A stretch of 62,661 nt of DNA from Pseudohaliea rubra DSM 19751 (GCF_000764025.1 NZ_KN234760.1:1-62661); one strand, 5' to 3'; positions 38,403 to 47,590 are shown, counted from the first letter of the stretch. A program made the numbers and translations. The notes: generated by a model from the letters alone, not told the origin.

Positions 38403-38483
38403 ATGAGCGGCAAGACCTGGAAATGGCTCGCCGTGGCGCTGTTTCTTGTTCTCATGGGCGTGATCCAGTTTATCCCCGGTTAA
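38403..38483 (+). CDS. 26-residue single-span membrane peptide
   Basis: ATG 38403 to TAA 38483 encodes 26 residues: a polar start MSGKTWKW, then LAVALFLVLMGVIQFIPG, one hydrophobic span ending FIPG. GAGGGTGA is 6 to 10 bases upstream and the protease stop is 10 bases upstream, so it would be the last cistron of the htpX-DUF1499-protease group. Short Met-start frames with such a regular span are uncommon by chance in DNA this GC-rich, but there is no family match to support it. Confidence 0.55.
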   Translation: MSGKTWKWLAVALFLVLMGVIQFIPG

Positions 38484-38513
38484 GGGCAGACGCGCGATTC
38501 TCGCTTGTCTCAC

Positions 38514-38595
38514 CTTTCCGGGGCGAGGGCGGGAAGTCGTCTCTCAATCGGTAGCGACCGGGACGGTCCCCGATAGACAGCTGTCGTCGCTTTCC
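38514..38595 (-). repeat. degenerate hairpin repeat, half copy
   Basis: TTTCCGGGG followed by 38520-38546 matches the outer arm of the copy at 7241-7327, with one insertion and one substitution. A shortened loop (38547-38558, ATCGGTAGCGAC) retains half of the conserved core. The matching right arm cannot be recognised, so this copy no longer forms the full hairpin. It abuts the next copy, which points the other way. Confidence 0.65.
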
Positions 38596-38677
38596 GGGGC
38601 GGCTGCCGGGGGATACCCCCAGTCGCTCCCCGTTTCACGCTTTGTGGGGGCATCCCCGGGCAGCCGCCCCTACCGCC
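38591..38677 (+). repeat. long hairpin repeat, copy 3
   Basis: Arms 38596-38620 and 38646-38670 pair at 23 of 25 positions around a 25-base loop (38621-38645) with the conserved core AGTCGCTCCCCGTTTCACGC and TTTGT. The ends are TTTCCGGGG (38591-38599) and CCCCTACCGCC (38667-38677), for a total of 87 nt. The loop and ends match copy 1 at 7121-7208; the middle of the arms differs but stays paired. Confidence 0.85.
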
Positions 38678-38764
38678 CTGGAAGTCCGACCCCGCTGGGA
38701 GTATGCGGGGGCGCCAGGGGCGCCAGGAGCGGCCGGCACGGCCGCGGTGTACACTAGCCTCGCC

Positions 38765-40201
38765 ATGCCCGCCCTGCCCTACAGTGAGCTCATCGCCGTC
38801 GCCGTGGTGCTCTTCTACCTGCTGGCCATCGGCTCGGCCATCGAGGCCGTGATGACCGTCCGCACGGCCCAGGGCGCCATCGCCTGGGTCATCTCGTTGC
38901 TGACCCTGCCTTACCTTTCCGTGCCCCTCTACCTTGTGTTCGGCCGCAATCGCTTCAACGGCTACTTCGAGCAGCGGGCGGAGGTCGAGGCACAGACCGA
39001 AGCGCTCTCCGAGGACACGCTCGCCGCCGTGCGCCAGCACATCCTCCCGGCGAGCGACGAACTGCCCATCTACAACAGCCTGCGCCGGCTCGCGCGGCTG
39101 CCGGCCACCGGTGGCAACCGGGTCGAGCTGCTGATCAACGGCCACGCGACCTTCCGCAGCATCATGGCCGGCATGGAAGGCGCACAGCGCTATATCCTGT
39201 TCCAGTTCTACATCATCCGCGACGACAGCCTCGGGGCGCGCATCGGCGACATCCTGGCGCGCAAGGCCACCGCCGGCGTCCGCGTCTATCTGCTTTACGA
39301 CGAGATCGGATCACCCCGTTTCAACCGCACGCCCCTGTATCGGCGCCTGCAGCGCGCCGGGGTGCGCCTGGCGGCCTTCAATACCACCCAGGGCCGGCGC
39401 AACCGTTTCCAGCTCAACTTCCGCAACCACCGCAAGATCGTGGTGGTGGACGGCGCCTGCGCCTGGATCGGCGGCCACAACGTCGGTGACGAGTACCTGG
39501 GGCTCAGCCAGCGGGGGCACTGGCGGGATACCCACCTGCGCCTCGAGGGCCCCGGCGTCATGGGCGCGGAGCTGGCCTTCGCCACGGACTGGCGCTGGGC
39601 GACACAGCACGGCATCGACCTTAAATGGCGCTTCCGCGGTGACGTGCCCGGCAGCAGCGCCGTGCTCATCTTCCCCTCGGACCCGGCGAGCGACTTCGAG
39701 GAAGCGGGGCTCATGTACCACGAGGTCATCGCCTCGGCCCGCCGCCGCATCTGGATCGCCAGCCCCTATTTCGTGCCCGACCGCAGCATTGTCTCTGCCC
39801 TGCAGCTCGCCGCGTTGCGCGGCGTGGATGTGCGCGTGCTGATTCCGGACCGGCCGGACAAGCTGGTGGTGGGCATGGCGAACTGGGCCTTCACCCGGGA
39901 GCTGCTGCCCGCGGGCATCCGCATCTACCGCTATCGGGATGGTTTTCTGCACCAGAAGGTGTTTCTCATGGACGACCGCCTGGCCGGCGTGGGCACCGCC
40001 AATTTTGACAATCGCAGCTTCCGGCTCAACTTCGAGATCACGGCGCTGGTCCACGACCCGGGCTTCTGCGCCGAGGTGGAGGCGATGCTGGTGACCGATT
40101 TCGCCGACTCGCGGCTGGTAGAGGCTGCGGAGCTCGCCGGTAAGCCCTTCTGGTTCCCCTTCGCCATGGGAGCGGCGCGGCTGCTGGCCCCGGTCCTCTA
40201 G
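38765..40201 (+). CDS. cls: cardiolipin synthase
   Basis: 478 residues. Two N-terminal spans (LIAVAVVLFYLLAIGSAIEAV; GAIAWVISLLTLPYLSVPLYLVFG) precede two phospholipase-D motifs, NHRKIVVVDGACAWIGG and LHQKVFLMDDRLAGVGTANFD. It joins phosphatidylglycerol units into cardiolipin at the inner membrane. Length and layout match the ClsA type. The start ATG 38765 is preceded by TACACT (38750-38755), a possible -10 box very close to the start codon. It converges with the AGCS gene. Confidence 0.94.
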   Translation: MPALPYSELIAVAVVLFYLLAIGSAIEAVMTVRTAQGAIAWVISLLTLPYLSVPLYLVFGRNRFNGYFEQRAEVEAQTEALSEDTLAAVRQHILPASDELPIYNSLRRLARLPATGGNRVELLINGHATFRSIMAGMEGAQRYILFQFYIIRDDSLGARIGDILARKATAGVRVYLLYDEIGSPRFNRTPLYRRLQRAGVRLAAFNTTQGRRNRFQLNFRNHRKIVVVDGACAWIGGHNVGDEYLGLSQRGHWRDTHLRLEGPGVMGAELAFATDWRWATQHGIDLKWRFRGDVPGSSAVLIFPSDPASDFEEAGLMYHEVIASARRRIWIASPYFVPDRSIVSALQLAALRGVDVRVLIPDRPDKLVVGMANWAFTRELLPAGIRIYRYRDGFLHQKVFLMDDRLAGVGTANFDNRSFRLNFEITALVHDPGFCAEVEAMLVTDFADSRLVEAAELAGKPFWFPFAMGAARLLAPVL

Positions 40202-40221
40202 AAGAGCCGTCGCAGAAGGGC

Positions 40222-41619
40222 TCAGTCGCGCCAGGCCGCCGGGTCGATATCGACATCGCGCCAGGCTGCCGGGTCGAGCCGGGGCTCCCCACCGGCGGCG
40301 AGCTGCGCGTCGTAGTCGCGCAGAAGGCGCATGGCCAGCGGGTACATCCATAGAAGCCCGGCGAGATTGACCAGGCCGAGCAGCCCCATGGTGAGGTCAG
40401 CGAAGCCGAAGACGGTGCCCAGATCCTGGGCAGCGCCCCAGAACACAAGGCAGAGCACCGCTACGCGAAAGACCGTGAACAGGCGCTGATCCTCCTCGCG
40501 GAAGAAGTTCAGGCTGTTCTCGCCCAGGTAGTAGTTGTACATGATCGAGCTGAAGGCAAAGAGCACAAGGCACACGGACAGAAACTGCGCGCCCCAGGGG
40601 CCGAGGTGGCTGGCCAGGGCGTTCTGGGTCAGTACCACACCCTCCACGGCGACATCGCCGGGGACGTAGAGGTCCGAGAGCAGGATGATCAACGCCGTAC
40701 AGCTGCACATGATCAGGGTGTCAATGAAGACGCTGAGGGCCTGCACCACGCCCTGGTTGGCCGGATGCGGCACGTGGGCCACGGCGGCGACATTCGGAGC
40801 ACTGCCCAGACCCGCCTCGTTACTGAACAGGCCCCGCTTGACCCCCTGCATCACCGCCACGCCCAGGCCGCCGCCGACAGCCGGCTCCAGGCCGAAAGCG
40901 CTCTTGAAGATAAGCACGAATACACCGGGCACCTCATCGAGATGCAGGCCGATGACCACCAGCGCGGCGAGCAGGTAGCTGAGCGCCATCACCGGGACCA
41001 CCACCTCGGCGACCCGGGCGATACGCTTGATGCCACCGAAGATGGTAACGCCGAGGATGAGCACCAGGGCGCCGCCGGCAGCCCAGGGCGGCACGCCGAA
41101 GGACGCCTCCAGGGAGGTGGCCACCACGTAGGACTGCACTGCGTTGAAGCCCAGACCGAAGGTCAACAGCAGCAACACCGAGTAGACCACCGCGAGGCCG
41201 CGCTGGCCAACGCCGTGCACGAGATAATAGGCGGGCCCGCCGCGATAGGTGCCATCGGGCTCGTGACGCTTGAACAGCTGGGCCAGGGAGCACTCGAAGA
41301 AGCTGGTGGCCATGCCCATGAGGCCGATGACCCACATCCAGAAGACTGCCCCCGGGCCGCCGAGGGTGATCGCCACGGCGACCCCGGCAATGTTGCCGCC
41401 GCCGACCCGGCCGGCCACGCTCACCATCAGCGCCTGGAAGGAACTGACGTGCCCTCCCTCGTGGCGCAGGCCGCCGGCGAGGACACCGAACATGCGCCGG
41501 AAGTAGCGGAACTGCACCCCGCGGGACGCGATCGTGAAGGTGAGGCCCACGCCCACCAGCACCACGAGCAGGAGCTGCCCCCAGAGGAAATCGTTCGCAG
41601 CAAGGAGAACGGGCGGCAC
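40222..41619 (-). CDS. AGCS-family sodium:alanine/glycine symporter
   Basis: 465 residues with about 10-11 membrane spans. Family features include GRVGGGNIAGVAVAITLGGPGAVFWMW, YRGGPAYYLVHGVG and KRGLFSNEAGLGSAPNVAA. It imports small neutral amino acids with sodium. GTG 41619, two bases after the upstream stop, is the natural start; a longer frame overlaps the NSS gene. The C-terminus ends DPAAWRDVDIDPAAWRD, a 10-codon tandem duplication (40227-40277). Confidence 0.93.
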   Translation of the reverse strand: MPPVLLAANDFLWGQLLLVVLVGVGLTFTIASRGVQFRYFRRMFGVLAGGLRHEGGHVSSFQALMVSVAGRVGGGNIAGVAVAITLGGPGAVFWMWVIGLMGMATSFFECSLAQLFKRHEPDGTYRGGPAYYLVHGVGQRGLAVVYSVLLLLTFGLGFNAVQSYVVATSLEASFGVPPWAAGGALVLILGVTIFGGIKRIARVAEVVVPVMALSYLLAALVVIGLHLDEVPGVFVLIFKSAFGLEPAVGGGLGVAVMQGVKRGLFSNEAGLGSAPNVAAVAHVPHPANQGVVQALSVFIDTLIMCSCTALIILLSDLYVPGDVAVEGVVLTQNALASHLGPWGAQFLSVCLVLFAFSSIMYNYYLGENSLNFFREEDQRLFTVFRVAVLCLVFWGAAQDLGTVFGFADLTMGLLGLVNLAGLLWMYPLAMRLLRDYDAQLAAGGEPRLDPAAWRDVDIDPAAWRD

Positions 41620-41621
41620 GG

Positions 41622-42977
41622 TTACTCGGTGACGCCCATGATGAAGATCACCGCCAGCGCCGGCGGCACCACGTAGCGCACCGCGAGGTACCACAGCCGG
41701 TGGCCGGTGGGCGACAGGGTCGTGAGCTCATCCCGGCTCTCATCCTTCAGCATGAACCAGCCCGCGAACAGGGCGATGAACAGCCCACCCAGGGGCAGCA
41801 GGATCTGGTTCGAGAAGTAGTCCATGGTGTCGTTGAAATTGCGGCCGCCAATGCGCAGCTCGCCGAGCACGTTGTAGGACAGGATGCTGAGGATGCTGAG
41901 CACCGCCACGCTGCCGACAACGAACAGTGCGCTCTTGTGCCGGGCGATACCGTACTGCTCCTCGATCCAGGCGTTCACGGACTCGATGAGGCCGACCATG
42001 GAAGTGATCGCAGCCACCGAGAGCATCACGAAGAAGAGCACGCTGAACAGGTAGCCCCCGGGCATCTGCGCGAAGGCCACAGGCAGGGTCTGGAAAATCA
42101 GCCCGGCGCCGGCCCCGGGATCGAGACCGAAGCGGAACACCGCCGGGAAGATCACCAGGCCGGCGAGCAGCGCGACCAGCGTATCGGCGATGACCACGAT
42201 GAACACGGAGTTGGTGATGCTGATGCTCCGGGGCAGGTAGGAGCCGTAGGTCATCATGCCGCCCATGGCGACGCCGATGGAGAAAAAGGCCTGGCCGATC
42301 GCCGCGAGCAGCGTACCGGAGCCGACCTTGCTCCAGTCCGGCGCGAAGAGCCAGGCCAGGGCCTCCGTGAAGCCGTCGGAGAAGGCATTGAAGATAGCGA
42401 GGAACACCAGCAGCGCGAACATCAGCGGCATCATGATGGTGACGGCGCGCTCGATGCCGTCCTTGACCCCGGCATAAATGATCAGTCCGGTGATGGCGAG
42501 GCCGGCGAGGGTCCAGAAGAGCATGCCGTTGTTGCTGGCCAGCACCGAGGCAAACTGGGCCTCGGCGTTGGCCGTATCGATACCCGCAAAGCCCGTGGTG
42601 ATCGCCTTGAACAGGTACCAGAGTACCCAGCCGGCCACCACCGAGTAGACCACCTCGATGCTGAAAGCCGCGAGCAACCCCATGCCGCCGACAAGCCCCC
42701 AGGACCGGGAGCGGCCGCTGCGCTCGGCAACCCGCGCCATGGCGATGGGCGGCGCGGCGTCACCGCGGCGGCCGATAAGCAGCTCCGCCATGAGCACCGG
42801 AACACCGATAACGAAAACACAGACCAGGTAGATGATCACGAAGGCCGAGCCGCCGTTCTCGCCGGCGACGTAGGGGAAGCGCCAGATATTGCCGAGGCCG
42901 ACGGCGAAACCCACCGAAGCCATAAGGAAACCAAAGCGGGATGACCAGTGCGCATGGGCACCGCCGGTTGCTGCCAT
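41622..42977 (-). CDS. NSS-family sodium-dependent transporter
   Basis: 451 residues, about 11-12 spans. The first helix has the NSS signature GLGNIWRFPYVAGENGGSAF, with the sodium and substrate sites of LeuT-like transporters; FFSIGVAMGGMMTYGSYL is helix 6/7-like. Substrates are probably amino acids; the exact one is not readable. It is 94 bases downstream of the M24 peptidase and followed after two bases by the AGCS symporter. Confidence 0.92.
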   Translation of the reverse strand: MAATGGAHAHWSSRFGFLMASVGFAVGLGNIWRFPYVAGENGGSAFVIIYLVCVFVIGVPVLMAELLIGRRGDAAPPIAMARVAERSGRSRSWGLVGGMGLLAAFSIEVVYSVVAGWVLWYLFKAITTGFAGIDTANAEAQFASVLASNNGMLFWTLAGLAITGLIIYAGVKDGIERAVTIMMPLMFALLVFLAIFNAFSDGFTEALAWLFAPDWSKVGSGTLLAAIGQAFFSIGVAMGGMMTYGSYLPRSISITNSVFIVVIADTLVALLAGLVIFPAVFRFGLDPGAGAGLIFQTLPVAFAQMPGGYLFSVLFFVMLSVAAITSMVGLIESVNAWIEEQYGIARHKSALFVVGSVAVLSILSILSYNVLGELRIGGRNFNDTMDYFSNQILLPLGGLFIALFAGWFMLKDESRDELTTLSPTGHRLWYLAVRYVVPPALAVIFIMGVTE

Positions 42978-43071
42978 CGAGGGGCTCCAGGGTTGTGCTG
43001 CTACCGCGCGAGTCTACACAAATCGCCCCCCCGGTGCAGCGCTCCCGCCCTGCCCCGGGAGAGAGAAAACG

Positions 43072-44850
43072 CTAGCTGCCAAGGGGGCGCGTGGCCTCGG
43101 CGAGCCAGGCGGCAGTGGCTGCATCGAGTTCCGGCGCCAGGGTGTCGCGCACCCGCCCGTGATAACGGTCCAGCCAGCCACGCTCCTCCGCCGTGAGCAG
43201 CTCCGGCACCACCAGGCGCAGATCGAAGGGCGCCAGCGTCAGCGCCGCGAAGCCGAGCATCGGCTTCTCGAAGGCCGGGTTGTCCAGGGCCCGGACTTCC
43301 ACGAGGTTTTCACAGCGCATGCCAAAGGCGTCGTCCCGGTAGTAACCCGGCTCATTGCTCACGATCATGCCCGGTGCCAGGGCCGTGTCGTTCCAGGCGC
43401 GGGCGATGCGCTGCGGCCCCTCATGCACACTGAGAAAAGCACCGACGCCGTGGCCGGTACCGTGGTCGTAGTCACAGCCGGCCTGCCAGAGGAACTGACG
43501 GGCGAGCGCATCCAGATGCGTGCCCGTGGTGCCCGGCGGGAACACGGCGGTGTCCAGGGCGATGTGCCCCTTGAGCACGCGGGTGAACAACCGGCGCACA
43601 GCGTCCCCGGGGTCGCCGATGGCGACCGTACGGGTGATATCCGTGGTGCCGTCGAGGTACTGGCCGCCGCTGTCCACGAGGTAAACGCTGTCGGCTTCCA
43701 GGGACGCCGGCCTGTTGTCCCGGTGGTTGTAGTGGCACATGGCGGCGTTGGCGCCGGCGGCGGAAATCGTGTCGAAGGACGGCTGGCGGAACAGCGGCTG
43801 CTCGCGGCGGAAGGCGAGCAGCTGGTCGGCAAGGCGCGCTTCATCGTGCAGCCGCCCCGCCGCCACCTCACCATCGAGCCAGGCGAGGAAACGCACCACG
43901 GCCAGTCCGTCGCGGCGGTGCGCGTCCCGGGCACCGGCCAGCTCCGCCGCGTTCTTGCAGGCCTTGGGCAGGAGCGCCGGATCGTCCCCGGCGGTAAGCG
44001 TGGCGCCGGCCTCGCGAAGGGCGCGCTGGGTCCAGGCATTCGCCGTGACCGGATCGGCGAGCACGGTCTTGCCGGCGCAGGCGCCGAGCACCTGTCCCGC
44101 ATCGGCCTCGGCGTAGACGGCAACGCCCTCGCCGACGTGCTCGTGGAAGCCCTCCGGCAGGCGCCCCGGGTGGCAGACAAGATCGAGCTCGCCCGAGCCG
44201 TGAAGCATACCCCAGGCCTGCAGCACCGGTGTGCGCGGGACGTCCTCGCCGCGCACGTTCAGGAGCCAGCTCACCGAGTCCGGCGCAAAGACCAGGGCGG
44301 CATCGGCGCCGGCACGGGCCAGCGTAGCGCCGATGCGCCGGCGCCGCGTCGGGCTGTCCTCGCCCGTGTAGCGGGTGTCGAGGAGCAGCGCCGGCGCCAC
44401 CACCGGCGTCGGACGATCAGCCCAGGCAGCGTCAATGAGGTTATCGGCATCGGCAACCAGGGTGATGCCGGCTTCGCTAAGCTGCCGCTCCGTAGCCTCG
44501 AACCAGGCCAGACTGTGCAGCCGCGGGTCGCAGGCCACCCGGGCGCCCGGCGCCAGCTGTGCCGACAGCCAGGCGACCGGCGGCTCGTCGATGAGATGGT
44601 GCAGGGAGAAGGCGGCGCTGTCGACCTGGCGGCGCACCTGGACCGTGTAGCGGCCGTCGACGAACAGTGCGGCGCGGTCCGCCAGGACCACGGCAACCCC
44701 CGCCGAGCCCGTGAAACCGGTGAGCCAGCGCAGGCGCTCGTTGTGGGCCGGCAGGTACTCGCCGAGGTGCTCGTCGGCACGGGGAACGACCAGTGCATCG
44801 TAGCCTTTCCCGACGAGGAATGGACGCAGGGCGTTGAGGGCATCAGTCAT
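43072..44850 (-). CDS. Xaa-Pro aminopeptidase-like M24 metallopeptidase
   Basis: 592 residues, the three-domain form: two creatinase-like domains (residues 1-150 and about 155-300), then a pita-bread M24 domain. Metal ligands appear in YLVDSGGQYLDGTTDITRTVA, GTGHGVGAFLSVHEGPQRI, IVSNEPGYYRDDAFGMRCENLVEV. It removes residues N-terminal to proline. No signal peptide, so it is cytoplasmic. It sits between rubredoxin and two amino acid transporters. Confidence 0.93.
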   Translation of the reverse strand: MTDALNALRPFLVGKGYDALVVPRADEHLGEYLPAHNERLRWLTGFTGSAGVAVVLADRAALFVDGRYTVQVRRQVDSAAFSLHHLIDEPPVAWLSAQLAPGARVACDPRLHSLAWFEATERQLSEAGITLVADADNLIDAAWADRPTPVVAPALLLDTRYTGEDSPTRRRRIGATLARAGADAALVFAPDSVSWLLNVRGEDVPRTPVLQAWGMLHGSGELDLVCHPGRLPEGFHEHVGEGVAVYAEADAGQVLGACAGKTVLADPVTANAWTQRALREAGATLTAGDDPALLPKACKNAAELAGARDAHRRDGLAVVRFLAWLDGEVAAGRLHDEARLADQLLAFRREQPLFRQPSFDTISAAGANAAMCHYNHRDNRPASLEADSVYLVDSGGQYLDGTTDITRTVAIGDPGDAVRRLFTRVLKGHIALDTAVFPPGTTGTHLDALARQFLWQAGCDYDHGTGHGVGAFLSVHEGPQRIARAWNDTALAPGMIVSNEPGYYRDDAFGMRCENLVEVRALDNPAFEKPMLGFAALTLAPFDLRLVVPELLTAEERGWLDRYHGRVRDTLAPELDAATAAWLAEATRPLGS

Positions 44851-44898
44851 GGCGACCTCGGGTCAGGGAAACGGTATCTGAAAGTGATGGTGCGATAA

Positions 44899-45075
44899 TC
44901 AATCGAGGCGATCGAAATCTTCCTTGCCGACACCGCAGTCCGGGCAGAGCCAGTCCTCCGGCAGCTCTTCCCAGCGGGTCCCCGGGGGAATGCCTTCCTC
45001 CGGCAGACCCTCGGCCTCGTCGTAAATAAAGCCACAGACGATGCACTCGTACTTGTGGTAGGCGTTATCCGTCAT
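44899..45075 (-). CDS. rubredoxin
   Basis: 58 residues from ATG 45075. Two CxxC knuckles, [14 protein letters not shown] and [13 protein letters not shown], bind one iron. It is a small electron carrier, in such bacteria often for alkane hydroxylase or oxidative-stress enzymes; no partner is next to it here. The frame continues upstream without rubredoxin similarity. Confidence 0.96.
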   Translation of the reverse strand: MTDNAYHKYECIVCGFIYDEAEGLPEEGIPPGTRWEELPEDWLCPDCGVGKEDFDRLD

Positions 45076-45097
45076 GGGTTCCTCCGGGCTATGGGGG

Positions 45098-45838
45098 TTA
45101 CAGTTCGCCGTCCAGGACCAGGCGGAAACCGCGGTCTGTCGGCGTCGCAAGCAGCGACAGGGCATTCGCCAGGGGCCCGGGCAGGGGCCGATCGCTGGTC
45201 AGGGCAAGATCGATGCGGTAGCGGCGCTCTGCCAGGGCAAGGGTGCCTGTGGCCTCCAGGGGGCCCGCGAGGGTCAGCACCGAGCCCTGCACCGCCGCCT
45301 CCGACGGGACGAAGTCTACCGCGTAGCTGCCAAGGGCAAAACTGTTGCCGGGCGCAGCCCAGGCCGCCCGCTCCCAGGTCAGGCGGCCGGTGAGGGCCCG
45401 GGGCGTGCCATCGACCAGCAGCAGGCGCTCCAGGTCACCGCCCAGGCGCCCGCGCAGCGCCACCGGGGCGATTTCCCTGACCAGGGCGGCATCGACCGTG
45501 AAGCGCACATCGCGCAGCTGCAGCCTGCCGTTACCGCGCCAGCGCACGGTGCCGGCAAGACGCTGATCCGCCCAGGCGGCCTCCACGGTGGCCGCCGGGC
45601 GCGCCAGGAGCAGGGACAGGGGCGACAGCTCCCAGCGCAGGCCGCCCAGGTGAAAGTAACCGCCCGGTGTCGCTACCAGAGCCCGGGCCGCCCGGCCGCG
45701 CCAGAGCGTGCCGGCGTAGCCGTCCGCAGCGATCACTGCCGGCGGCAGCACCCAGCCGGCCATCCGGGCCGGCAGCAATACGACCGCCGCGAACAGGAAA
45801 CCGGCGGCAAACAGACAAAGGAGGAGACCGCGACGCAC
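45098..45838 (-). CDS. gspN: type II secretion system protein N
   Basis: 246 residues. An N-terminal span ([29 protein letters not shown]) is followed by a beta-rich periplasmic domain with [42 protein letters not shown] and the C-terminal [18 protein letters not shown], as in GspN/PulN. Many T2SS operons lack N. It is the last gene of the operon, 6 bases after gspM. Confidence 0.9.
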   Translation of the reverse strand: MRRGLLLCLFAAGFLFAAVVLLPARMAGWVLPPAVIAADGYAGTLWRGRAARALVATPGGYFHLGGLRWELSPLSLLLARPAATVEAAWADQRLAGTVRWRGNGRLQLRDVRFTVDAALVREIAPVALRGRLGGDLERLLLVDGTPRALTGRLTWERAAWAAPGNSFALGSYAVDFVPSEAAVQGSVLTLAGPLEATGTLALAERRYRIDLALTSDRPLPGPLANALSLLATPTDRGFRLVLDGEL

Positions 45839-45844
45839 GACGCC

Positions 45845-46315
45845 TCAGGCACCCTGGCCGAGGCGCACGGTGGCGTTGACGCGCCCCGGCGTGCCGGCGC
45901 GGCTGATGGCGACCTCGGCGACGAGTATGCCCTCCTCGCTCTCCAGGCGATGGAGCCAGGCGAAGAGGTCATCAAAGGCCGCGGCCTCAAAGCGCACCTG
46001 TACCTCGCCGCGGCTGTTCGGCTGCAGGCGGCTGACCGCGAGGCCAGCGGCCGCCGTGCTGCGATTGATCAGCGACACCAGATTGCCGCGCTGGCCGGTG
46101 GCGCCGCCGTCGGCGCGCAGGGCAAGGATCTCCGAGACCATGGCGTCAACCCGCTGCAGCACCACCGCCGTGGCGTCGTTGCGCAGAGCCATCTCGTTAC
46201 GGGCATCGCGGAGCGGCATCCACAGCAGCATCCAGCCGGCCCAGGCGATCACGGCCAGCCCCATTAGCAACAGACTCAGCTGCTCGCGCGGAGTAAAGCG
46301 TTCGAGCCAGCGCAT
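45845..46315 (-). CDS. gspM: type II secretion system protein M
   Basis: 156 residues. The short cytoplasmic N-terminus is followed by one span (LSLLLMGLAVIAWAGWMLLWMPL) and a periplasmic ferredoxin-like domain with QPNSRGEVQVRFEAAAFDDLFAWLHRLE. It pairs with GspL in the inner-membrane platform. The start overlaps the gspL stop by one base. Confidence 0.92.
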   Translation of the reverse strand: MRWLERFTPREQLSLLLMGLAVIAWAGWMLLWMPLRDARNEMALRNDATAVVLQRVDAMVSEILALRADGGATGQRGNLVSLINRSTAAAGLAVSRLQPNSRGEVQVRFEAAAFDDLFAWLHRLESEEGILVAEVAISRAGTPGRVNATVRLGQGA

Positions 46316-47517
46316 CAGCTGCGGCCCCCGACGCGCAGCCGCGCGCGCACGCCGTCACCGTCGTTGGTGCTGCTCTCCATGATCGCGTCCACCCCGGCAG
46401 CGGCAAGCCCCGAACGGACCCGCTCAACCGCACCGAAATCCGGTGCGCGGATATTCAGGCGCAGCTCGCTGCCGCGCTGACTGTAGTTGAGGCTTTCGAT
46501 CGCCGTGCCGCGCTGCCCATGGACCACCGCGCCGACGCGGGCGAGAAGACGGGTGAAGCCGCTGCTCTGGCCCGAACCCTTGAGGGCTTCGAGCTGGCGC
46601 CGCAGCTGGGTCTCCGCGTCGACCACAGCCCCCCGCGGGTAGGCCTCCCGGTAGCGGGTCTGGATGGCCTCGCGCAGGGAGAGGTTAACGCCGCGCAGCT
46701 GCCGGTAATCGGCGGCGGTGGCCGCAAGCTGGAGCGCGAAGGCGACCCCGAGCACCACGGCCACCCGCTGCCACTGGGTCCACCAGCGGCCGAGGGGCAG
46801 CCGTGGGGCGTACTCACCCTGGCGCAGGTTAGGCCGCTCGCCGTCCTCCGTCAGCCACAGCGCCTGGGCAAAGCCGCCGCGGCGCCACTGGCAGCGCCCG
46901 GCGAGGGCCGCCGGCAACAGCGCTGTGTCCGCAGTCTGGTCCTCGCCGTAGACCACCAGCGCGTCCGGTGTCTCGCCGCCGGCCAGGAGCGCTTCAAGGA
47001 GCGGCGGCAGCAGGTCTCGCTCCACGGCCGTGCCGGCGCCGGCGCCGTGGCGCAGCAGCGCCCGGTCGCCCTCCACAAGCAGGCACCACTCCCCCGCCCG
47101 CCAGGGCAGCAGCAGCGGCTCCGGCGTCCAGCAGCGGACCGGGGGCAGCACCGCAAGGGCCTCGGCCCAGGCGGCCATGCACGCGTGGCGGCAGAGCATG
47201 GCCGTGTACGCGAGGTCGCCGCGGTGGTGCCCGGCCACATGCAGTGCCTCGATATCCTCGGCGACGGCCTCCTCGAGCATGAACGGCAGCGAGGCGCTCA
47301 GGTGTTTTTTCTCCTCGGCGGTGACCGTGAGCGCCACCAGGCGCACGTCCTCCCCGGGAGCGGCGAAGACCACCGCTTCCCGGCGCTCGGCGAGAAGCCC
47401 GGCGAGACGCCCGGCCACGCCGGGGTCACTCACGGGCTCGGGCGCACCGGTGCTTCCGGCGCGATACCAGCGGAGTTCGCCGCCGACGAGGCGGAGCACG
47501 TTCAGGTTTTCGCTCAC
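46315..47517 (-). CDS. gspL: type II secretion system protein L
   Basis: 400 residues. The cytoplasmic actin-like part has the GspL pattern PFMLEEAVAEDIEALHVA near residue 75, a span lies at about residue 250 (VAVVLGVAFALQLAATAADY), and a periplasmic ferredoxin-like domain ends the protein. It links the GspE ATPase to GspM. The GTG start at 47517 lies inside the first unit of a 14-base tandem repeat. Confidence 0.93.
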   Translation of the reverse strand: MSENLNVLRLVGGELRWYRAGSTGAPEPVSDPGVAGRLAGLLAERREAVVFAAPGEDVRLVALTVTAEEKKHLSASLPFMLEEAVAEDIEALHVAGHHRGDLAYTAMLCRHACMAAWAEALAVLPPVRCWTPEPLLLPWRAGEWCLLVEGDRALLRHGAGAGTAVERDLLPPLLEALLAGGETPDALVVYGEDQTADTALLPAALAGRCQWRRGGFAQALWLTEDGERPNLRQGEYAPRLPLGRWWTQWQRVAVVLGVAFALQLAATAADYRQLRGVNLSLREAIQTRYREAYPRGAVVDAETQLRRQLEALKGSGQSSGFTRLLARVGAVVHGQRGTAIESLNYSQRGSELRLNIRAPDFGAVERVRSGLAAAGVDAIMESSTNDGDGVRARLRVGGRS

Positions 47518-47569
47518 AGGCTGATCTTCACAGGCTTGTCTTCAAGGGGCTGGCTTCACGGGCTCGGAA
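47514..47569 (-). repeat. four 14-base tandem repeats between gspK and gspL
   Basis: Plus-strand units TCACAGGCTGATCT (47514-47527), TCACAGGCTTGTCT (47528-47541), TCAAGGGGCTGGCT (47542-47555) and TCACGGGCTCGGAA (47556-47569) stand head to tail. On the transcribed strand each carries GTGAAG- or GTGAGC-like sequence, and the GTG of the first unit is the gspL start codon. The 73-base gap between gspK and gspL is made mostly of this array. Confidence 0.75.
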
Positions 47570-47590
47570 AAGGGGTTCAACCACGGCTGG

